Part shown: in pieces, positions 1-8,481 of the stretch
Layout: every line of letters begins with the position of its first letter
Numbering within the stretch: position 1 is the first letter of the stretch
Origin: Mycobacterium sp. JS623
GTDB lineage: Bacteria; Actinomycetota; Actinomycetes; Mycobacteriales; Mycobacteriaceae
Direction of reading: 5' to 3'
Assembly (NCBI RefSeq): GCF_000328565.1
Contig: NC_019966.1
Coordinates: 2,232,001 to 2,296,000, forward strand
DNA: 64,000 nucleotides
Translations under genes and position numbers: made by a program
The notes under the pieces: generated by a model
The model's input: the letters and a program-made list of their open reading frames with translations, nothing else
Databases searched by the model: none
Told to the model about the DNA's origin: nothing

Positions 1-735
1 CGTAAGGCGATCGCGCAGAATGCCGCGGACATCGAGGCGATGGGCGCATCGACCACCGCCTTCGTCGTCGCCTTTGGCGCACCCGGCGATACGCAGACAA
101 AGTTGGCGCTCGAACTGGCCGACGGCATGTGGCACGAGGCCGGGCTGCTGGGCGCGGGCATCGCCGGCGGTGATCTGGTCAGCGCGCCGCAGTGGGTGAT
201 CGCGGTGACCGCGCTGGGCGATCTGGCCGGTCGCGCAGCGGTACGCCTCGATGGGGCGCGCCCAGGCGACGCCGTCGCGGTGGTGGGGGACCTCGGCTGG
301 TCTGCTGCCGGATATGCGTTGTTGCGCAACGGCATTGGAGGATTTGACGCATTGCGTCGCCGGCATCTGGTGCCGGAACCTCCCTACGGGCAGGGCAGGG
401 TGGCCGCCGATGCAGGCGCCACGGCGATGACAGACATCTCCGACGGACTGGTGGCCGACCTCGGGCATATCGCGCAAGCCTCAGGAATCGGCATCGATCT
501 GTCGCGTGACGCGCTGGAGACACATCACGACGCGCTCTTGGGGGCGGCCGGCGAGATGGCGATGGACCCGTGGGTGTGGGTGCTTGCGGGCGGCGAGGAC
601 CATGCATTGGTCGCAACGTTCGCCGGTGAACCGCCGGCCGGCTGGACCACGATCGGGCGCGTGCTCGACGGTGCTCCCCGCGTTCTGCTGGATGGTGAGC
701 AATGGCACGGCGACACGGGCTGGCAGTCGTTTTGA
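1..735 (+). CDS. thiL: Thiamine-monophosphate kinase, C-terminal part
   Basis: The open frame runs in from the left window edge, so the N-terminus is missing; 244 codons are visible against roughly 320-330 in the family. ThiL phosphorylates thiamine monophosphate to thiamine diphosphate with ATP in the cytoplasm. The AIR-synthase-like fold shows through the DISDGL signature (MTDISDGLVADLGHIA, near position 430) and the C-terminal AGGEDHAL motif (near 590), which matches the GGEDYEL motif of the family. ung starts 31 bp downstream in the same direction, and this thiL-ung pairing is usual in mycobacteria. The family call is firm; the length of the missing part is an estimate. Confidence 0.93.
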   Translation, partial: RKAIAQNAADIEAMGASTTAFVVAFGAPGDTQTKLALELADGMWHEAGLLGAGIAGGDLVSAPQWVIAVTALGDLAGRAAVRLDGARPGDAVAVVGDLGWSAAGYALLRNGIGGFDALRRRHLVPEPPYGQGRVAADAGATAMTDISDGLVADLGHIAQASGIGIDLSRDALETHHDALLGAAGEMAMDPWVWVLAGGEDHALVATFAGEPPAGWTTIGRVLDGAPRVLLDGEQWHGDTGWQSF

Positions 736-766
736 CCGCCGGCGGCGCACGCTAGGTTGACGAGTC

Positions 767-1450
767 ATGACCGCACGCCCGCTGACCGAACTCGTCGAAG
801 AGGGCTGGGCCGCCGCGCTGGAGCCGGTTGCCCCGCAGGTCGCGGAGATGGGCGAGTTTCTGCGGGCCGAAATCGCGGCGGGACACCGGTATCTGCCCGC
901 GGGCCCGAATGTGTTGCGCGCGTTCACCTTTCCGTTCGACCAAGTCCGGGTACTCATCGTCGGACAGGATCCGTACCCGACGCCGGGGCATGCAGTGGGA
1001 TTGAGCTTCTCGGTGGCACCCGATGTGCGGCCGCTGCCGCGCAGTCTGGACAACATCTTCGCCGAATACGGCAAGGACCTGGGGTTTCCGCCGCCTTCCA
1101 ACGGTGACTTGTCGCCGTGGGCGGAGCGCGGCGTGATGTTGCTGAACAGGGTGCTCACCGTGCGCCCGGGCACTCCGGCCTCGCATCGCGGCAAGGGCTG
1201 GGAAGCGGTGACCGAATGTGCGATCAGGGCGCTGGTGGCCCGTCGGCAGCCGCTTGTTGCGGTGTTGTGGGGTCGCGACGCGTCGACACTCAAGCCGTGG
1301 TTAGAAGGAGAAGAGTGCGTGGCGATCGAGTCGCCGCATCCGTCGCCGCTCTCGGCGTCGCGCGGGTTCTTCGGCTCGCGACCATTCAGCCGCGCCAACG
1401 AATTGCTTGAGAAGATGGGCGCCGAGCCGATCGACTGGCGCCTTCCTTGA
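767..1450 (+). CDS. ung: Uracil-DNA glycosylase, family 1
   Basis: Removes uracil from DNA, starting base-excision repair of deaminated cytosine, which matters in a GC-rich genome. The 227-aa protein has the water-activating motif GQDPYP at residues 66-71 (catalytic Asp68), the LLNRVLTV segment near residue 123, and the C-terminal HPSPLS DNA-intercalating loop with catalytic His191. The ATG at 767 has no clear Shine-Dalgarno, but a TAGGTT hexamer at 753-758 lies 8 bp before it. This fits a leaderless transcript, a common pattern in mycobacteria. That promoter reading is inference. Confidence 0.97.
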   Translation: MTARPLTELVEEGWAAALEPVAPQVAEMGEFLRAEIAAGHRYLPAGPNVLRAFTFPFDQVRVLIVGQDPYPTPGHAVGLSFSVAPDVRPLPRSLDNIFAEYGKDLGFPPPSNGDLSPWAERGVMLLNRVLTVRPGTPASHRGKGWEAVTECAIRALVARRQPLVAVLWGRDASTLKPWLEGEECVAIESPHPSPLSASRGFFGSRPFSRANELLEKMGAEPIDWRLP

Positions 1451-1509
1451 CTCGTTACTGAGCGCGTGTGTCGAGTCCGGGACGCAGTACCACCGTCGGT
1501 AGGGGGCGG

Positions 1510-1704
1510 TTAGCCGCGCGAGACCTTGCCCGCCTTGATGCACGAGGTGCAGACGTTGACGCGCTTCTTGTTCCCACCGGGGTGGGTCACGGCGCGCACG
1601 GTCTGGATGTTGGGGTCCCAACGACGGCTGGTCCGGCGATGGGAGTGCGACACCGACTTGCCGAAGCCGGGGCCCTTTCCGCAGATCTCGCAGACGGCAG
1701 CCAT
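1510..1704 (-). CDS. rpmB: 50S ribosomal protein L28, zinc-ribbon form
   Basis: A 64-aa ribosomal protein. Cys5/Cys8 and Cys52/Cys55 form two CxxC pairs, so this is the zinc-binding (C+) version of L28. Mycobacteria also encode cysteine-free paralogs expressed under zinc limitation. A GAGGAG ribosome-binding site lies upstream of the ATG on the minus strand (around 1713-1718). The gene is divergent from the DAK2-domain gene and lies between ung and that gene. Confidence 0.96.
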   Translation of the reverse strand: MAAVCEICGKGPGFGKSVSHSHRRTSRRWDPNIQTVRAVTHPGGNKKRVNVCTSCIKAGKVSRG

Positions 1705-1931
1705 ATCTAGAACTCCTCGAATCAGTACTTTGGGGGTCTGGGCCTTTCGCCGGAAACCGGCGTGGGTGATCCCGACAACCTGACCAGGATACCGGCCGGA
1801 ACAGGGAACGCCAAAAACGCATCCACCGGCCCGAACGTCGTGCCGAGCTGTCAGCGATCCTAGCTAGGCTGGCGCCCACGGCGGCATCCAGTGATGGGGT
1901 GGCGCGAGCGCCACATTTGATGGAGGTTTGG
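1705..1931. promoter_or_regulatory. Divergent intergenic region between rpmB and DAK2 gene
   Basis: This 227-bp spacer must hold the promoters for rpmB (leftward) and the DAK2 gene (rightward). A perfect 6-bp stem with an AAA loop (CGCCGG-AAA-CCGGCG) lies at 1748-1762, inside the likely rpmB leader. It has no U-tract and its function is unknown. GGAGG at 1921-1925 is the ribosome-binding site of the DAK2 gene. No other clear element was recognised. Confidence 0.4.
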
Positions 1932-3566
1932 ATGTCGGCTCGGCGGCTCGATGCCTCCGCTTTGCGGCACTGGGCGCATACCGCCGTCGGAGACCTCATT
2001 TCCCATACCGACGAGATCAACCGGCTCAATGTGTTCCCGGTCGCCGACGCCGATACCGGCACAAACATGCTGTTCACGATGCGTTCTGCGTGGGCGCAGG
2101 CGGACATGCACGCCGACAGCGACGACGTCACCGAGATCGCGGCCGCCCTGGCCGCAGGCGCGTTGCACGGCGCCCGAGGCAACTCGGGTGTCATCCTGTC
2201 GCAGATCTTGCGGGGCCTGGCCGACGTCGTCACATCGGCGGCTGCAGACCGTAACGGAGCGTTCGCCGACATCGACGGACCTGTTTTCGCGGCGGCGCTG
2301 CGTCATGCAGTCGGCCTGGTCGTCGCGTCGATGGGGGAGCCGGTGCCCGGGACCATCGTCTCGGTGCTGCAGGACGCGGCGGGGGCAGCCGAGCACGCGG
2401 ACGCCGACGGTGCGGGCCTCGCCGAGGTGGTTTCCGCAGCCGCCGAGGCCGCGGCGGTCGCGCTGGACAAGACCACCGGACAGCTCGACGTCCTGGCCGA
2501 GGCCGGCGTGGTGGACGCCGGTGGCCGCGGCCTGCTGGTATTGCTTGACGCGATGAGCACGACGCTGACGGGTCGCGCGCCGCATCGCCACGAATACCAG
2601 CCGTCGCCGCCGGAGGCCGACGCCGCCGTCACCGCGGTGGCCGCGCCGCAGTTCGAGGTGATGTACCTGCTCAGTGGTTGCGACGCCGGCGGTGTCGAAA
2701 CGCTGCGCGAGCGGCTGGAGCAGTTGGGCGAATCAGTAGCCATCGCGGCCTCGACCGACGGCGCAGGCCACTACTCGGTGCATGTCCACGCCAACGATGC
2801 AGGAGCCGCCGTGGAGGCGGCCTTATCGGTCGGGACGCCGAGCCGGATCCAGATCACGTCGTTGTCCGCCGGTTCGGGTGCACGGCCCGCCGGCGGATGG
2901 AGCCGCGAACGCGCAGTCCTCGCGGTAGTCGACGGCGACGGGGCTGCGGAACTGTTCGACGGCGAGGGCGCACACGTGTTGCGGCAGGAAGCCGATGCGC
3001 CGGTGAGCGCCAAGCACCTGCTGCATGCGCTCGTCAACACCGGCGCGGCGCAAATCATGGTGTTGCCCAACGGCTATGTCGCCGCCGAGGAACTGGTCGC
3101 GGGCTGCACCGCGGCGATCGGTTGGGGCATCGATGTTGTCCCAGTACCTGCGGGGTCGATGGTTCAGGGGCTCGCGGCGCTAGCGGTACACGACGCCGAG
3201 CGGCAGGCCGTCGACGACGGCTACACGATGGCCCGGGCGGCGGCGAGCGCCCGGCATGGCTCCGTCCGCGTGGCCACCGAGGAGGCGCTGACGTGGGCGG
3301 GCACCTGTAAGCCGGGCGACGGGCTGGCGATCTCGGGTGACGAGGTGCTGATTGTCGGCAACAGCATCACCGAGGCCGCCGCGGGTCTGATCGACCTGCT
3401 GCTGGCCTCTGGCGGTGAACTCGTGACGGTGTTGACCGGTGCCGGGGTCGACGGCAGCGTCGGCGAAGCGTTGCAGGAACACGCGCATCGTCATCATCCG
3501 GGCACGGAGTTGGTGAGCTATCACACCGGCCACCGCGGCGACGCGCTGCTGATCGGGGTGGAGTAG
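1932..3566 (+). CDS. DAK2 domain-containing protein (YloV/FakA-like)
   Basis: A DhaL/DAK2-type nucleotide-binding protein of 544 aa. The N-terminus has the metal/phosphate-binding motif NVFPVADADTGTN (residues 33-45) and GARGNSGVILSQ near residue 85. The rest resembles the FakA/YloV architecture, with a middle domain and a C-terminal EDD-like domain. In Gram-positive bacteria FakA phosphorylates fatty acids bound to FakB; whether this actinobacterial homolog does so is unproven. I chose ATG 1932 because GGAGG lies 6 bp upstream. An in-frame GTG at 1899 would add 11 residues. In M. tuberculosis I recall this gene being split in two (Rv2975c/Rv2974c); here it is intact. recG follows 2 bp later. 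Confidence 0.85.
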   Translation: MSARRLDASALRHWAHTAVGDLISHTDEINRLNVFPVADADTGTNMLFTMRSAWAQADMHADSDDVTEIAAALAAGALHGARGNSGVILSQILRGLADVVTSAAADRNGAFADIDGPVFAAALRHAVGLVVASMGEPVPGTIVSVLQDAAGAAEHADADGAGLAEVVSAAAEAAAVALDKTTGQLDVLAEAGVVDAGGRGLLVLLDAMSTTLTGRAPHRHEYQPSPPEADAAVTAVAAPQFEVMYLLSGCDAGGVETLRERLEQLGESVAIAASTDGAGHYSVHVHANDAGAAVEAALSVGTPSRIQITSLSAGSGARPAGGWSRERAVLAVVDGDGAAELFDGEGAHVLRQEADAPVSAKHLLHALVNTGAAQIMVLPNGYVAAEELVAGCTAAIGWGIDVVPVPAGSMVQGLAALAVHDAERQAVDDGYTMARAAASARHGSVRVATEEALTWAGTCKPGDGLAISGDEVLIVGNSITEAAAGLIDLLLASGGELVTVLTGAGVDGSVGEALQEHAHRHHPGTELVSYHTGHRGDALLIGVE

Positions 3567-3568
3567 CT

Positions 3569-5779
3569 GTGGCCGCCCTGACCGACCGACTCGAGTACGT
3601 CCTCGGCAAAAAAGCCGCGGATCCGCTCGCGGAGCACTTCGAAATGCGCACCGTCAACGACCTGTTGCGGCATTACCCGCGCAGGTACAGCGACGGACTG
3701 ACGGTGCTCGGTGAGGGTGAGGAGCTCGAGGAAGGCGATCACGTCACGTTCGTCGACACCATCGCGAAGGCGGAAACCAGGTGGACGAATCGGCCGCCGA
3801 AGCGCGAGTATCTCGTTGTCACGCTTCGTGATCGGCGACCGAAGGTGACGGCGACCTTCTTCAATGCAAAGTTTCTGAAGAAGGGCCTGGTCCAGGGCAC
3901 CCGCCTGATGCTGTCGGGAGAAGTCGGATTCTTCAAGGGCACAATGCAATTGACACATCCGGCGTTTTTTGTGCTCGACTCGCCCGGTGGTCGGCAGTTC
4001 GGTACCAAATCGCTCAAGACGATTGCTGCGGCGTCGGATGCAACCGGTGACGACCTACTGGCGGTGTTCGAGCGGGACTTCTTCCCGATCTACCCGGCGA
4101 ACAATAAAGTGCAGAGCTGGGACATCTATGCGTGCGTGCGCCAGGTCCTTGACGTGCTCGACCCGATCAAGGAGCCCCTGACGAAAACCGTTCTACAGCA
4201 ACGGAATCTGATAACCGAAGATGAAGCGCTACGCGCCATCCATCTTGCCGAGAACACCGCTGAGCGTGAACGTGCACAGGAACGGCTCACGTTTGATGAA
4301 GCAGTCGGTCTGCAGTGGGCCTTGGTGGGACGGCGATATGGCGAATTGAGCGAATCTGGTCCCGTCGCCAAGCCCGTCGACGGCGGCCTGCTGAGCGCGA
4401 TGCGCGACCGGTTGCCGTTCGAATTGACCGAAGGTCAAGAGGACGTGCTCGGCGTGGTTTCGGCCGAATTGGCCGCGAGCAAGCCGATGAACCGCATGCT
4501 GCAGGGCGAAGTCGGCTCCGGCAAGACCATCGTCTCCGTGCTGGCGATGTTGCAGATGATCGACGCCGGATACCAATGCGCACTCCTCGCGCCTACGGAA
4601 GTCCTTGCCGCCCAACACGCTAGGTCCATCCGCGATGTCCTCGGACCGCTGGCGATGGCCGGCCAGCTTGGCGGAGCAGACCGCGCGACACGTGTCGCGT
4701 TGCTGACCGGATCCATGTCGCCTCAACAGAAGCGTGAGGTACGTGACGAAGTCGCATCTGGCCAGGCGGGCATCGTCATCGGCACACATGCGCTGTTGCA
4801 GGATGCGGTGGAGTTCAAAAAGCTCGGCATGGTGGTCGTCGACGAACAACATCGGTTCGGTGTCGAGCAGCGAGACCGGTTGCGCGCCAAGGCCCCCGAG
4901 GGACTGACGCCGCATCTACTGGTGATGACGGCGACTCCGATTCCGCGCACCGTCGCACTCACGGTGTACGGAGACCTCGAAACGTCGACTCTGCGGGAGC
5001 TCCCGCGTGGCCGCCAGCCCATCACGACAAACGCGATTTTCGTCAGGGAGAAACCGGCGTGGCTGCAGCGGGCCTGGCAGCGCATCATCGAAGAAGTCGG
5101 CGCCGGTCGCCAGGCATACGTTGTCGCGTCGCGTATCGATGAGAACGACAAACCGGCCAAGGATGATCAGGGGCCACCGCCGACGCCTGTGGTGACGCTC
5201 TACGAACAACTGCGCAAGGGGGCGCTCTCTGGATTACGACTGGGCTTGATGCACGGTCGACTGCCAAGCGATGAGAAGGACGCCGTGATGTCGGCGTTCC
5301 GTGCCGGTGAGATCGATGTCCTGGTGTGTACCACCGTCATCGAGGTCGGCGTCGATGTGCCGAACGCAACGGTGATGGTGGTGGTGGATGGCGACCGATT
5401 CGGCATCAGCCAGTTGCACCAACTTCGCGGGCGCATCGGCCGCGGCGAGCATCCCAGCCTCTGCTTGCTGGCCACCCAACTGCCGGAGGGATCAAAGGCG
5501 GGCCAACGACTGAAGGCTGTCGCAGGCACTCTGGACGGTTTCAAGCTCGCCGACCTCGACCTGGAGGAACGCAAAGAGGGAGATGTGTTGGGGCTCAGCC
5601 AATCTGGTCGCCCGATCACGCTGCGATTCCTCTCGCTGTCCCAGCACCTGAACATCATCGTTGCCGCCCGTGAGCTGTGTGAGGAGCTATACGAGAAGGA
5701 TCCCGACCATCCCGGAATGGCCGCGCTGGCCGCGCCGTTCACGAATGCCGATCGGGTCGAATACCTGGACAAGACGTGA
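3569..5779 (+). CDS. recG: ATP-dependent DNA helicase RecG
   Basis: A superfamily 2 helicase that regresses stalled forks and migrates Holliday junctions. At 736 aa it has the usual length. An N-terminal wedge/OB domain is followed by the helicase core: Walker A GEVGSGKT near residue 312, the DEQH box (VVVDEQHRFG) near residue 423, motif III TATPIPRT near residue 455, and motif VI QLRGRIGRG near residue 620. The GTG start lies 2 bp after the DAK2 gene, and its TGA stop overlaps the GTG of the next gene, so the three genes look translationally coupled. Confidence 0.97.
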   Translation: MAALTDRLEYVLGKKAADPLAEHFEMRTVNDLLRHYPRRYSDGLTVLGEGEELEEGDHVTFVDTIAKAETRWTNRPPKREYLVVTLRDRRPKVTATFFNAKFLKKGLVQGTRLMLSGEVGFFKGTMQLTHPAFFVLDSPGGRQFGTKSLKTIAAASDATGDDLLAVFERDFFPIYPANNKVQSWDIYACVRQVLDVLDPIKEPLTKTVLQQRNLITEDEALRAIHLAENTAERERAQERLTFDEAVGLQWALVGRRYGELSESGPVAKPVDGGLLSAMRDRLPFELTEGQEDVLGVVSAELAASKPMNRMLQGEVGSGKTIVSVLAMLQMIDAGYQCALLAPTEVLAAQHARSIRDVLGPLAMAGQLGGADRATRVALLTGSMSPQQKREVRDEVASGQAGIVIGTHALLQDAVEFKKLGMVVVDEQHRFGVEQRDRLRAKAPEGLTPHLLVMTATPIPRTVALTVYGDLETSTLRELPRGRQPITTNAIFVREKPAWLQRAWQRIIEEVGAGRQAYVVASRIDENDKPAKDDQGPPPTPVVTLYEQLRKGALSGLRLGLMHGRLPSDEKDAVMSAFRAGEIDVLVCTTVIEVGVDVPNATVMVVVDGDRFGISQLHQLRGRIGRGEHPSLCLLATQLPEGSKAGQRLKAVAGTLDGFKLADLDLEERKEGDVLGLSQSGRPITLRFLSLSQHLNIIVAARELCEELYEKDPDHPGMAALAAPFTNADRVEYLDKT

Positions 5780-6483
5780 GCCGCAACAGGCTGCTCTGGC
5801 TGGTGCTCTCGGTTGTATTGGCGGTCGTGGTCGCCATTCAGGTGACGGCGACATCTGACGACCGTACCCAGTTCGTCGCCCAGGCCGACATCCCCACCGT
5901 CGCACCGGGTGTCGATGTGCTCGCAGACATTCCGGAGATACCGGTCCGAATCCGAAGCTACGACTATCACCGGGATGCCTTCGGCGACACGTGGACCGAC
6001 GACAACCCGGCGCCCGGCGGTCACAACGGCTGCGACACCCGCAACGACATCCTCGACCGCGACCTCGTCGACAAGACGTACGTGTCAATCAAGCGGTGCC
6101 CCAAGGCCGTTGCGACGGGCACGCTGCACGATCCGTACACCAACGCCACCGTGCCGTTCACCCGCGGCGCGCAGGTCGGCGCGGCGGTGCAGATCGACCA
6201 CATCGTCCCCCTGGCATTGGCGTGGGACCTGGGCGCCCGCAACTGGCCCGACGACATGCGGGTGCGGTTCGCCAACGATCCGGCGAATCTCCTTGCCGTC
6301 GAAGGCCAGGCGAACCAGGACAAGGGCGACAAGGAGCCCGCCGTGTGGATGCCGGCGAACACCGCATTCCGCTGCCAATACGCGATGCAGTTCATCGCTG
6401 TGCTGCGCGGCTACGGTCTGCCAGTCGATGCGCCGTCAGCGACAGCGCTGCGCGACGCCGCGGCGACCTGCCCGACGGGCTAG
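5776..6483 (+). CDS. Exported HNH endonuclease family protein (DUF1524-like)
   Basis: A 235-aa protein with an N-terminal hydrophobic signal or anchor segment (residues 4-22), followed by an HNH-type fold. The DHIVPLA motif supplies Asp141-His142, and NDPANLLAV followed by QDKGDKEP completes the metal-binding site. It matches the secreted GmrSD-C/DUF1524-like nucleases common in actinobacteria and sits where Rv2972c lies in M. tuberculosis. Substrate and role are unknown; extracellular DNA processing is a guess. The GTG start overlaps the recG stop (GTGA). Its TAG stop falls inside a 12-bp sequence repeated at 7632-7643 (see the inserted cassette). Confidence 0.85.
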   Translation: MSRNRLLWLVLSVVLAVVVAIQVTATSDDRTQFVAQADIPTVAPGVDVLADIPEIPVRIRSYDYHRDAFGDTWTDDNPAPGGHNGCDTRNDILDRDLVDKTYVSIKRCPKAVATGTLHDPYTNATVPFTRGAQVGAAVQIDHIVPLALAWDLGARNWPDDMRVRFANDPANLLAVEGQANQDKGDKEPAVWMPANTAFRCQYAMQFIAVLRGYGLPVDAPSATALRDAAATCPTG

Positions 6484-6486
6484 GTG
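6475..6486. repeat. 12-bp direct repeat, left copy (putative target-site duplication)
   Basis: ACGGGCTAGGTG here recurs exactly at 7632-7643. The left copy contains the stop codon of the HNH gene and the right copy contains the stop codon of the convergent aldo/keto reductase. Removing everything between them restores a junction where both genes end in a shared CTAG. Confidence 0.7.
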
Positions 6487-6493
6487 TACACGG

Positions 6494-6551
6494 TTAACGG
6501 GTTGATCATTCATGCCAGGCGTGAGTGATCAACCCGTTAAGCCGCCTCAAC
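6494..6551. repeat. 58-bp hairpin repeat, left copy
   Basis: The first 47 bp (6494-6540) form a perfect 15-bp inverted repeat (TTAACGGGTTGATCA paired with TGATCAACCCGTTAA). The pairing extends inward through T-G wobbles to about 21 bp with a CCAGG loop. An 11-bp tail (GCCGCCTCAAC) follows. The copy at 7576-7633 matches at 57 of 58 positions; the difference is G6527 versus A7609. Confidence 0.9.
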
Positions 6552-6618
6552 TGGGTTGTCCACAAGAATCCGCGCCGCTCGCTGGCTGAGAGTTGGCCGT
6601 GGTGCGACTCTGATAGCC

Positions 6619-7587
6619 ATGGCGCGGCGGGCGTGGCATCTCGACCATGTCGAGCACCTGGTCTGGGCGCAGGATGGCGTCGTCGCCCGCCGTCAGATCC
6701 TTGCCGCCGGTGGCACCGACGGCGACATCACTCGATTCCTGCGTAGGCGCGAACTGAGCCAGGTCCATCGCGGCATCTACGTCAACCACACCGGTCGGCT
6801 GACCTGGACACAGCGGCAATGGGCTGGGGTGCTTGCGTATTGGCCCGCCGCGCTGGCTCACACGTCGGCATTGCCCGACCCGCCGACCGTGGTTCTGCAC
6901 GTCGCGGTGGCGCCGGGGCGGAACCTGCGGCCGTTGCAGCGGATCATCCTTCATCGGACGCCGGACTTCGAGACACGTGCCGAACTTCACCGCAGCCCGC
7001 CCGCGATTCGCGTCGAGCACGCAATGATCGATGTCATCGCCGACGAGCTCGGCCGTGGCCAGGTGCGGGAGGCCTTCGCCGTACTGGCGCGTGTCTGCTC
7101 GACCCGTCGCACCAGCCCTGACCGCATCCTTCGGACGTTGGCGGGGCGTCGACGTGTCACGGGCCGCGGCACCTTGGAGGCGATGCTGGCAGATCTGCGC
7201 GACGGCGCCTGCTCCGTGCTGGAGCAGGGCTATCTGCATCGCGTCGAGCGCGCGCATGGATTGCCAACGGGCGAGCGTCAGACACACAGCACCGTGACCG
7301 GCCAATCCACCTACCAGGACGTGCGGTACCGCGAGCAAGGTGTCGTCGTCGAGCTCGACGGTCGAGCGTTTCACGATTCGCTGGATGACCGCGATCGAGA
7401 TGCCTTGCGCGATCTTGCCGAGTTGAGCCAGTCAGGGCTCACCACAACGCGGGTGACGTACGGCCTCGTTTACGGTGATGCATGCCGCACAGCCAGGCTG
7501 ATCGCCGATCTACTCCGTCAGCGCGGTTGGCTCGGCCGCCTGCGAACCTGCCCGAATTGCCCAGCGGGGCTTGCCTTAACGGGTTGA
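6619..7587 (+). CDS. DUF559/Vsr-like nuclease protein with AbiEi-like N-terminus
   Basis: A 322-aa protein. The N-terminal 60 or so residues form a winged-helix of the AbiEi antitoxin type (VVARRQILAAG, then RRRELSQVHRGIYV). The C-terminal third has the PD-(D/E)xK signature of DUF559/Vsr-like proteins: Asp234 in QDVRY, then Glu245-Leu-Asp247 in VVVELDGR, and downstream RDRDALRDL. Such proteins are abundant and strain-variable in actinobacteria, and usually have no cognate toxin beside them. None is seen here. I placed the start at ATG 6619; an upstream in-frame ATG at 6556 would add unrelated residues. The two hairpin repeats closely flank the gene, the right copy starting before the stop codon. 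Its biological role is unknown. Confidence 0.75.
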   Translation: MARRAWHLDHVEHLVWAQDGVVARRQILAAGGTDGDITRFLRRRELSQVHRGIYVNHTGRLTWTQRQWAGVLAYWPAALAHTSALPDPPTVVLHVAVAPGRNLRPLQRIILHRTPDFETRAELHRSPPAIRVEHAMIDVIADELGRGQVREAFAVLARVCSTRRTSPDRILRTLAGRRRVTGRGTLEAMLADLRDGACSVLEQGYLHRVERAHGLPTGERQTHSTVTGQSTYQDVRYREQGVVVELDGRAFHDSLDDRDRDALRDLAELSQSGLTTTRVTYGLVYGDACRTARLIADLLRQRGWLGRLRTCPNCPAGLALTG

Positions 7588-7633
7588 TCATTCATGCCAG
7601 GCGTGAGTAATCAACCCGTTAAGCCGCCTCAAC
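7576..7633. repeat. 58-bp hairpin repeat, right copy
   Basis: Direct repeat of 6494-6551 with one mismatch (A at 7609), which breaks one pair of the 15-bp stem. It overlaps the last four codons of the cassette gene, and its tail runs into the right 12-bp direct repeat. It probably also acts as a transcriptional barrier between the convergent genes. Confidence 0.9.
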
Positions 7634-7643
7634 GGGCTAGGTG
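7632..7643. repeat. 12-bp direct repeat, right copy (putative target-site duplication)
   Basis: Exact copy of 6475-6486. It contains the CTA that encodes the stop codon of the aldo/keto reductase on the minus strand. Confidence 0.7.
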
Positions 7644-8476
7644 CCCGTGTAGGTTTCCGGATTCGGGCGGAAGCGCGTGCCGTCGTCGAGGCCGTTGAGT
7701 GTGGCCATCTCGTCGTTAGTCAGCTCGAAGTCGAACACGTCGAGGTTCGACTTGATCCGCTCCGGGTTCGCCGAGCGTGGGATCACCACGTTGCCGAGCT
7801 GAATGCTCCAGCGGATCAGCACCTGCGCCGGCGTCTTGCCGTGCGCCTGCGCGACCGACACGACCGTCGGATTTTCCAACAGCTTGCCAACACCAAGCGG
7901 GCCGTAGGCCTCGGTGACGATGCCGTACTCGGCGTTGACCGCCCGCAGCTCGGCCTGATTCAACAGCGGGTGTAGCTCGATCTGATTGACGGCCGGGGTG
8001 AAGTACGACAAGTCGATGACGTTCGACAGGTGCTCGGCGTGAAAGTTGGACACCCCGATGGATTTGGTGAAGCCGTCCTCCCTGCGCTTCATCAGCCCGC
8101 CCCAGCTGTCGACGTACTTGCCTGCGTCGCCGGCGGGCCAGTGGATCAGGTACAGGTCGACGTAATCGAGGCCGAGCCGCTCGAGGCTGGCCGTCAGCGC
8201 CTCCTGCGAGGAACCGAAACCTTGATCCTCGGTGGCCAGCTTGGTCGTGACGAACAGCTCATCGCGGGGCACCCCCGACGCGGCGATCGCGCGACCGACC
8301 GCGGCCTCGTTGCCGTAGGCGGCCGCGGTGTCTATCAACCGGTAGCCGGCTTCCAGCGCCGCCGACACGGCCTGCTCGGTCTCGGAGTCCGACAGCTCGG
8401 CGACGCCGAGGCCGATCACCGGGATCGTGTTCTCGTCGTTGAGAGTGATAGTGGGAATCGCGGCCGCCGACGTCAT
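7637..8476 (-). CDS. Aldo/keto reductase (downstream paralog)
   Basis: NADPH-dependent aldo/keto reductase of 279 aa with a TIM-barrel fold. The catalytic tetrad is visible: Asp49, Tyr54 (AAAYGNE), Lys79 (TTKL) and His112 (LIHWP). The C-terminal [10 protein letters not shown] motif binds the cofactor 2'-phosphate. It lies 5 bp downstream of a second aldo/keto reductase on the same strand, so the two probably form an operon from a tandem duplication. In M. tuberculosis I recall a single gene (Rv2971) at this position. The physiological aldehyde or ketone substrate cannot be read from the sequence. Confidence 0.92.
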   Translation of the reverse strand: MTSAAAIPTITLNDENTIPVIGLGVAELSDSETEQAVSAALEAGYRLIDTAAAYGNEAAVGRAIAASGVPRDELFVTTKLATEDQGFGSSQEALTASLERLGLDYVDLYLIHWPAGDAGKYVDSWGGLMKRREDGFTKSIGVSNFHAEHLSNVIDLSYFTPAVNQIELHPLLNQAELRAVNAEYGIVTEAYGPLGVGKLLENPTVVSVAQAHGKTPAQVLIRWSIQLGNVVIPRSANPERIKSNLDVFDFELTNDEMATLNGLDDGTRFRPNPETYTGT

Positions 8477-8481
8477 TGCAC

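Larger units (their letters stand above)
6487..7631. mobile_element. Putative single-gene mobile cassette with hairpin termini
   Basis: The segment between the two 12-bp direct repeats carries one gene (6619-7587) flanked by two 58-bp repeats that each fold into a long hairpin. It has no recognisable transposase, integrase or standard terminal inverted repeats. The evidence for insertion is the exact 12-bp duplication plus the restored convergent gene junction when the segment is removed. The mechanism is unknown. The nuclease-like protein could drive its own mobility, or the unit could be moved in trans. Confidence 0.6.

Noticed and set aside
481..2591. Long minus-strand open frames opposite thiL, ung and the DAK2 gene
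   Set aside because: They are Arg/Pro/Ser-rich shadows of high-GC coding DNA, without family motifs or ribosome-binding sites.
6619..7587. Complete AbiE-type toxin-antitoxin system
   Set aside because: The N-terminal domain resembles the AbiEi antitoxin, but no AbiEii-type nucleotidyltransferase toxin gene is adjacent.
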